Source of the DNA: an uncultured Desulfovibrio sp.
Lineage (GTDB): Bacteria > Desulfobacterota > Desulfovibrionia > Desulfovibrionales > Desulfovibrionaceae
Length of the DNA stretch: 6,906 nt
Assembly: GCA_947177645.1 (NCBI GenBank)
Contig: CAMWVJ010000059.1
Span: 1 to 6,906, forward strand
Direction: 5' to 3'
The position numbers and the translations under genes were made by a program. The notes beneath the pieces were generated by a model. That model did not search any database. It was not told the origin of the DNA and was given only the letters and a program-made list of their open reading frames with translations. This document shows positions 5,743 to 6,906 of this stretch, one piece after another; position 1 is the first letter of the stretch, and the number at the start of each line of letters is the position of its first letter.

Positions 5743-6678
5743 CTACACCGCAATGACGTTGCGCAGGAGGCAGCCGGCGTCCCTGGCGAGCACCACTTCC
5801 TTGAGGCTTTCGCCCGCGCGCACGCGCACGCCGCCGCGCAGGCCGATATTGCCGTCCGGCGTGGCCCCGGCCACGGGCGTGCCGTAGGGCACGGTGACGC
5901 CCCAGGTGACGCCGCGCTGTTCCGTGGCGGCGAGATCGCGGAAGTGGAAGGCGATGCTGGGCCCCCAGACGCGCTCGAGGCTGGGCGCGCGCCCCTTGGG
6001 CGAGCGGGAGATGCGCGCCGGGCCGATGTAGAGCGCCGACAGCTCGAAGTGGGCCGTGAACTCCTCGGGCGTGACCTTGGTGTTGCCGAGGCTGCCCTTG
6101 ACGGCCTTGACGAGCTTGGCGTTGCGGGAGAGCTTGCTCCACACGAGGCGCGACATGATGCCCACGTTGGGGCGCACCACCGGCGTTTCCAGCAGGTCGA
6201 AGATCAGGCTCTCGGCGTCGGTGTCGTCCTTGTCCACGCCCTGGCCGGCGGCGAGCGTTTTGACGTTGCCCTGGGCGTAATTGCCCGCGTCCTGGGTGAT
6301 GGCGGCCACGCGGCACTCCCGGTCGAGCCGAAGCAGGCTCATGATATACTCGGTGCTCTCGCCGGTGACGTTGCGGCCGTCCTTGGCGCCCTGGTCGATG
6401 TCGTCCTGCGGGATGGGGTCCTCGAGGCCGAAATCCTCGATGGCCGCCGTCTTTTCCACGGAGGCCCAGCTCACCTCGTTGGGCGCGCCCTTGCGGCCCA
6501 CGCGGGTGTCGGGCCGGCAATAGCTCTCCAGCCCGTATTGCTGGGACATGAACTCGCGCTTGCCCACGGCCTTGACGCGCGGCATGACCATATCCGCGAT
6601 GAAGTCCGAGGGCTGCTGCATGTAGGCGATGGCGATGGCCGTGAGCTCCGGCTGGGTGACAAAAGGCGTGGTGGCCAT
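5743..6678 (-). CDS. Major capsid protein (probable HK97-type fold, not gpT-like)
   Basis: At 311 residues this is the right size for a phage major head subunit and it follows a small decoration-like gene, the usual order. The N-terminal segment PELTAIAIAYMQQPSDFIAD and MPRVKAVGKREFMSQQYGLE, then CRPDTRVGRKGAPNEVSW, match a widespread capsid family in which the N-arm and E-loop carry a (P)DTxVGRK-x-PNEV motif. The middle has PVVRPNVGIMSRLVWSKLSR followed by NAKLVKAVKGSLGN, typical of the peripheral domain region. Late strands include WGPSIAFHFRDLA and GVTWGVTVPYGTPVAG. I do not see the features of Mu gpT, so the head seems to come from another lineage. The start has a strong GGGAGGGG ribosome site inside the preceding gene, one base beyond its TAA. 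No pro-head protease site is evident. Confidence 0.88.
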   Translation of the reverse strand: MATTPFVTQPELTAIAIAYMQQPSDFIADMVMPRVKAVGKREFMSQQYGLESYCRPDTRVGRKGAPNEVSWASVEKTAAIEDFGLEDPIPQDDIDQGAKDGRNVTGESTEYIMSLLRLDRECRVAAITQDAGNYAQGNVKTLAAGQGVDKDDTDAESLIFDLLETPVVRPNVGIMSRLVWSKLSRNAKLVKAVKGSLGNTKVTPEEFTAHFELSALYIGPARISRSPKGRAPSLERVWGPSIAFHFRDLAATEQRGVTWGVTVPYGTPVAGATPDGNIGLRGGVRVRAGESLKEVVLARDAGCLLRNVIAV

Positions 6679-6679
6679 G

Positions 6680-6906
6680 TTATTCCCCTCCCTGTCCGCT
6701 TTGCGGCGTGTCGGGCGCGGCCGCCAGAACGAGGAAGGCGGGCGCGTAGAGATAATCGATGATGTCGCCGGCGGCCTCGGCCTTGCCGAGGGCGTAGCCT
6801 ACGATGTGCTGGCCCGTGGCCGTGGCCTTGACGGCGCGGCCCTCGGCATCGGTGGTGCGCGGGTCGCCGAAGGCCACGGCCTCCCCCGCCGCCCCGTCGG
6901 GCGGGG
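6680..6906 (-). CDS. Probable head decoration / capsid cement protein (DUF2190-like), C-terminal part
   Basis: The frame is open to the right edge of the window, so the N-terminus lies outside. The GTG at 6877 is an internal codon in my reading: nine more in-frame codons (PPDGAAGEA) precede it and continue the same pattern. The visible 74 residues include GEAVAFGDPRTTDAEGRAVK and ATGQHIVGYALGKAEAAGDI, followed by a hydrophobic strand IDYLYAPAFLVLAAA. The motif of a valine/glycine strand, then A-G-D-I/V plus alternating hydrophobics, resembles small decoration or cement proteins (DUF2190 group) that sit just upstream of major capsid genes and stabilise the shell. The end (TPQSGQGGE) also encodes the capsid gene's Shine-Dalgarno sequence. 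Family call is moderate because only part is visible; a lambda gpD-type decoration protein is the alternative. Confidence 0.55.
   Translation of the reverse strand, partial: PPDGAAGEAVAFGDPRTTDAEGRAVKATATGQHIVGYALGKAEAAGDIIDYLYAPAFLVLAAAPDTPQSGQGGE

Noticed and set aside
5321..6520. A 399-codon minus-strand frame that includes the adaptor gene
   Set aside because: Only the last 139 residues (from the GTG at 5740) look like a real protein; the rest is an out-of-frame reading of the capsid gene.
5296..6762. A 488-codon plus-strand frame across the capsid and adaptor genes
   Set aside because: It is antisense to the capsid and adaptor genes, and its first 150 residues are arginine/proline-rich low complexity. 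No supporting start signal or family pattern is seen.

Overview
This window is a stretch of a Mu-like, contractile-tailed prophage (or phage) late region. Every supported gene is on the minus strand, so the operon reads from right to left. The DNA is very GC-rich, with G or C at most third codon positions. That fits a GC-rich proteobacterial host; a Desulfovibrionaceae-type host is a guess from general resemblance, not something the sequence proves. No host gene, attachment site, tRNA or transposase is visible.

Layout in transcription order. (1) 6906-6680: the end of a small probable head decoration protein, cut by the window edge. (2) 6678-5743: the major capsid protein. (3) 5740-5321: a DUF1320 (Mu gp36-like) head-tail adaptor. 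(4) 5320-5119: about 200 bases packed with inverted repeats, which also carry a doubtful 67-codon reading frame that fits exactly between its neighbours. (5) 5118-4627: a virion-morphogenesis/tail-completion protein (Mu gpG / P2 gpS family). (6) 4630-4079: a DUF1834 (Mu gp37-like) protein, probably the tail terminator. (7) 4082-3861: a DUF2635 (Mu gp38-like) small protein. (8) 3857-2382: the tail sheath (Mu gpL-like). (9) 2372-2019: the tail tube (Mu gpM-like). (10) 2009-1515: a tail assembly chaperone (Mu gp41-like) with a downstream extension to 1442 reached by a probable programmed -2 frameshift. (11) 1451-1: the first 483 residues of the tape measure protein (Mu gp42-like), which runs off the left edge.

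Together these genes build the capsid shell, the neck joining head to tail, and the contractile tail up to its length ruler. They are tightly packed: ATGA or GTGA overlaps, gaps of 1-9 bases, and Shine-Dalgarno sequences lying inside the end of the preceding gene point to one polycistronic transcript with translational coupling. The gene order from the DUF1834 gene to the tape measure matches phage Mu. The capsid does not look like Mu gpT, and the gpG-family gene sits in the neck cluster rather than upstream of the capsid as in Mu, so the head module looks like a mosaic.

The two items most worth a second look are the -2 frameshift site in the chaperone gene and the hairpin-rich block between the adaptor and gpG-like genes. 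The plus strand carries very long open frames, but these look like antisense shadows of the GC-rich genes.
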